From positions 145,465,053 through 145,529,052 of the forward strand of contig CM048552.1 of assembly GCA_026413225.1 (NCBI GenBank): 64,000 nucleotides of DNA, given 5' to 3'. This document shows, piece after piece, positions 61,004-64,000 of the stretch. Both the position numbers and the translations under genes were made by a program. The stretch's first letter is position 1. Every line of letters begins with the position of its first letter. The notes beneath the pieces are model-generated. The model was not told the DNA's origin. It did no database searches and was given only the letters and a program-made list of their open reading frames with translations. The stretch is from Otis tarda (lineage: Eukaryota > Chordata > Aves > Otidiformes > Otididae).

Positions 61004-63262
61004 AATATTGTATTTCAGCAATTTTCCCCTACTTGTGAAAATTTCCATGAGGTTTCCAAGCTTTGATTATTAGCCTTACTGAAATACTATATTATTTGTT
61101 CAGGTGTGATTGAACAAAGGAGCTATTACAGAAAAGAAATGTCTTGTCATGGACATTATGATGCTAGCTCTAAGACAGAAAAGACAAAGATAAAATAAAG
61201 TTTGGAAAAAGTAAACTAAAGGTATTTCTACTACTCTGATTGGTTTAATGTGCAAAATGAGCAAACATAAACACTTGCAGACAAATAAAAATGTTGCGAG
61301 TACTTACTTAGAAGGTTCACGTCTCCTCATTCCAGCATATTACAGCTTAAGGTGGGTTATTCAGACAGAGAAGGTAGCAAGTAGTTGTATACTGCAGTAT
61401 GTGTTGTGCAACATTTTATTCTGCTATGACTATGTTATTTTCTTTTACTCTCATCTGCTAACAGACCAAACGTAATAAATATTTGAGTCCAAAATTCAGA
61501 GAAAAATTAAGACCCTTATAGGCTTCGGCCACAGATTTCACATTTCTAGAGTCCAGGTCTTTTAAAAACAATTTTCAAATAATTGCAACCACAATCTGAT
61601 GGTTTGTTTTCAGCAACTAGTACTGATCAATCTTTAGAACTGATGTAATCTAGTGGGCTTCAAAAGCTTATTTTAAAAAATAACAACTGCAGCAGGGATG
61701 GTAGCAACGACCACAAAAAAAAATATAAATGCTATGCAAGGACAAAGGGCAAATACTAGTGCTGAGTTCCTTGCAGTGTTCAGTGCTCAAAAATATGAGC
61801 TTAAATGTCAGAGTTTTGTCAATTCTCCAAGCACTATGATGCCTTATAAAACTGGTGTGTTACTACAGGCCAAGTTTATCTGAATCTCACTTTTGTTAAA
61901 AGGAAATTTTGCATGAATACAGAAAAGCCTGAAAACGTGAAGGATGAATCCCAAATTACTTTCCTTTCTTAAAGTTCATGACTAACTCACTCTCACGACT
62001 GATATATTTGACTCTCAATTTTTGCCTGCTGAAGGCAAGCGACAGTGACGCCAGCTTCTGCTAACTCCTGGTGCCTCCCACCACACCTTCTCAGAAACTC
62101 ATAAGCATCCTGCCCACCTCAGTTGCCAAACCTCCAAGGCAAGACAGCTGAGATGATGTTTCTTCCCACAGCTACCTGCCCTGCTCTTCTGGCCCAGATG
62201 AGAACTGGTACCTGCATTTCAGCCACACGAGTTTATAGTTCACCATCTCATCAAAGCCACTTTCAGCCACAGGTGAAACCAAGATATTGAACTGCACCTC
62301 AGTGTGGGCACACGTTCCTACATCCGTTGTCTCTGCTAGAGAGGCAGTACCTTCTGGCAAAAGGTTGGAACCAAAAGCTGAATATAAAGACTGGGTCAGA
62401 GCAAAAGGTTAATCAAGCCTGGAGTCCTCTTTGAGAGTGGACACAGCTAGAGATTAAGAAAAACAGTATAATGAGCAGTACTGGTACTTTGTGAGGCATC
62501 TCCAGGTTTGCACTCTCCCACATTCAGCGGACAAGCACCCTAGGAACTCTCTGAGCTGGGCATCACACCCAGATCACAGCTGGTGGTAACATCACAGCTA
62601 ATGTGTTACCAGAGTCCATCGTTGGCTCTTGAAGCAATGTCACCCTGTAGCCCTGTAATACTATATTGCCATCACCAGTGAACGGCCATAAGCCTTGTAG
62701 AGGGGCTTGCAAACTCTGAGGACTTGGGCTTTTGAGGCTTGCTTTGTCTGAACTTTTCTTGACCTGCCTGCAACTTTGTTTTACACTGCAATTAAACTTG
62801 GTTTAGTTGTAACAACATTTTTTCCAACTGCCCAGATGTCTGTGGCTAATTTGTTTCTCCTTTTGTTTATCTTTGCATGGTATGATCATCATTTTACAAC
62901 TCTATCATAATGATGTAGTGTAGAAAAATACAGGCCTGGTATGACAGCAGAGGCCTTGAGAAGTGGAGACACAGGATGCAGACAAAAGAAGTACAAGCAT
63001 GGGATAAAAAGAGATAGGGTACACTGTTAACACTTAGAAACACTATGGCTACAGCTCACCCACGGTCACTTAAAGAACTGCAGACTTGGGGCTGGACAAA
63101 ACAGATTTTAGGGGCAATAAACAGAACAAAGAAACAGCATCTAACGTGTATGAAAGGTACCACATACAGTAAATTTGGATGCAGTGTGGAGCTGCAGACC
63201 AATGAAGAAAGAGCCAAGTTTAAAATCTTGTTAGCAAACATAAAAACAACTCCAAGTGGATT
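61004..63262. other. upstream region, nothing recognised
   Basis: No exon, repeat or RNA gene was recognised. Small open frames (61248, 61698, 62172) look random. Confidence 0.4.
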
Positions 63263-63579
63263 GAATCACAGAATCATAGAATGGTTAGAGTTGGAAGGGA
63301 CCTTCAAAGGTCATCTAGTCCAACCCCCCTGCAAGAAGCAGGGACATCTTCAACCAGATCAGGTTACTCAGAGCCTCATCCAACCTGGCCTTGAACGTTT
63401 CCAGGGATGGGGCTTTCACCACCTCTCTGGGCAACCTGTTCCAGTGTTCCACAACCCTCATTGTAAAAAATTTTTTCCTAATATCCAATCTAAATCTATC
63501 CCCCTCTATTTTAAAACCATTACCCCTTGTCCTATCACAACAGACCCTACTGAACAGCCTCTCCCCATCTTTCTTGTAG
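63263..63579 (-). mobile_element. CR1 LINE 3' fragment
   Basis: GAATCACAGAATCATAGAAT followed by the inverted CR1 3'UTR, truncated at ctccccatctttcttgtag. Very similar to the copy at 60479-61003, so probably the same subfamily. Confidence 0.95.
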
Positions 63580-64000
63580 AGAAAGATCCTAGAGTGAAGA
63601 AGAAGAAACTGTCAACATGAACATCATATTCCTCCTGTCACCATCTGAAGTCCTTTAGATGCTGACAACTGCTGAAACACCTCCACATCCCCACCACCAG
63701 AGTGAAACCACCCTAGGATCCAGAGGAGCAGGGGAAGAGTGAGCACTACAGCAGGATAAAGAGGTAGACACTTTGTGTGTTCGATGACTTTAACTGTATT
63801 GTTAATTATGGAGAATTTCCCCTGTAGAGAAACATTCTTTCCTTTCCTGTAGTTACTAGATCTGAACAAGTAATGATTCCTGGATTAGACTGTAAAAACT
63901 TTAATTATAATAACAACAACAACAACTTCTTGTCTTTAGATATAAGGTGTTTCACCTTTGCCCATAAAAAAAAGATTTTGAGTGTAATGGCACAGATGTG
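63580..64000. other. window end, nothing recognised
   Basis: Plain sequence with an (AAC)n microsatellite at about 63909-63925. Confidence 0.5.

Overview
This is vertebrate nuclear DNA, almost certainly from a bird. It is AT-rich and intron-dominated, carries several 3'-end fragments of CR1 LINEs ending in the usual ATTCTATG-like repeats, and holds an LTR whose R/U5 region looks like a family common in avian genomes. The one gene that can be supported is INPP4A (inositol polyphosphate-4-phosphatase type I A) on the minus strand. I placed 22 shared coding exons from the start codon at 52494 to 13482, followed by two alternative terminal exons. Every exon junction keeps frame. The two models give 978 aa (hydrophilic alpha end, stop at 4377) and 994 aa (hydrophobic beta end, stop at 7782).

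Layout: 1-1444, flank 3' of the gene with nothing recognised. 1445-4376, probable alpha 3'UTR. 4377-4509, alpha terminal exon. 7782-7962, beta terminal exon, preceded in the transcript by a long pyrimidine-rich tract. 13482-17120, exons 22 to 19, including the CX5R catalytic exon, with a CR1 tail between exons 20 and 19. 19447-24012, exons 18 to 16, with a palindromic LTR insertion (20844-22742) between exons 17 and 16. 28290-28322, a 33-nt microexon beside a hAT-type MITE. 31784-34939, exons 14 to 12. 39207-40712, exons 11 to 9. 44000-52494, exons 8 to 1 (C2 domain and N-terminus). 52495-64000, 5' part of the gene or its upstream flank, with one candidate non-coding exon at 54107-54169 and two CR1 tails. 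No second protein gene, RNA gene or CRISPR array was found.

The most unusual object is the 1,899-bp LTR palindrome at 20844-22742. It consists of a complete LTR (20844-21995), about 11 bases that look like the start of the retroviral leader and primer-binding site, then an antisense copy of the first 742 bases of the same LTR, ending exactly at its 5' terminus. The whole unit is flanked by a perfect 5-bp target duplication (CAGAT), so the inverted form was itself integrated. The junction shares TGGGG between the PBS-like start and antisense U3. This fits self-primed (snap-back) reverse transcription of plus-strand strong-stop DNA. In INPP4A pre-mRNA it should fold into a roughly 740-bp near-perfect dsRNA stem.

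Exon calls rest on my recall of the mammalian INPP4A protein plus splice sites and phase read from this sequence. No database search was run.
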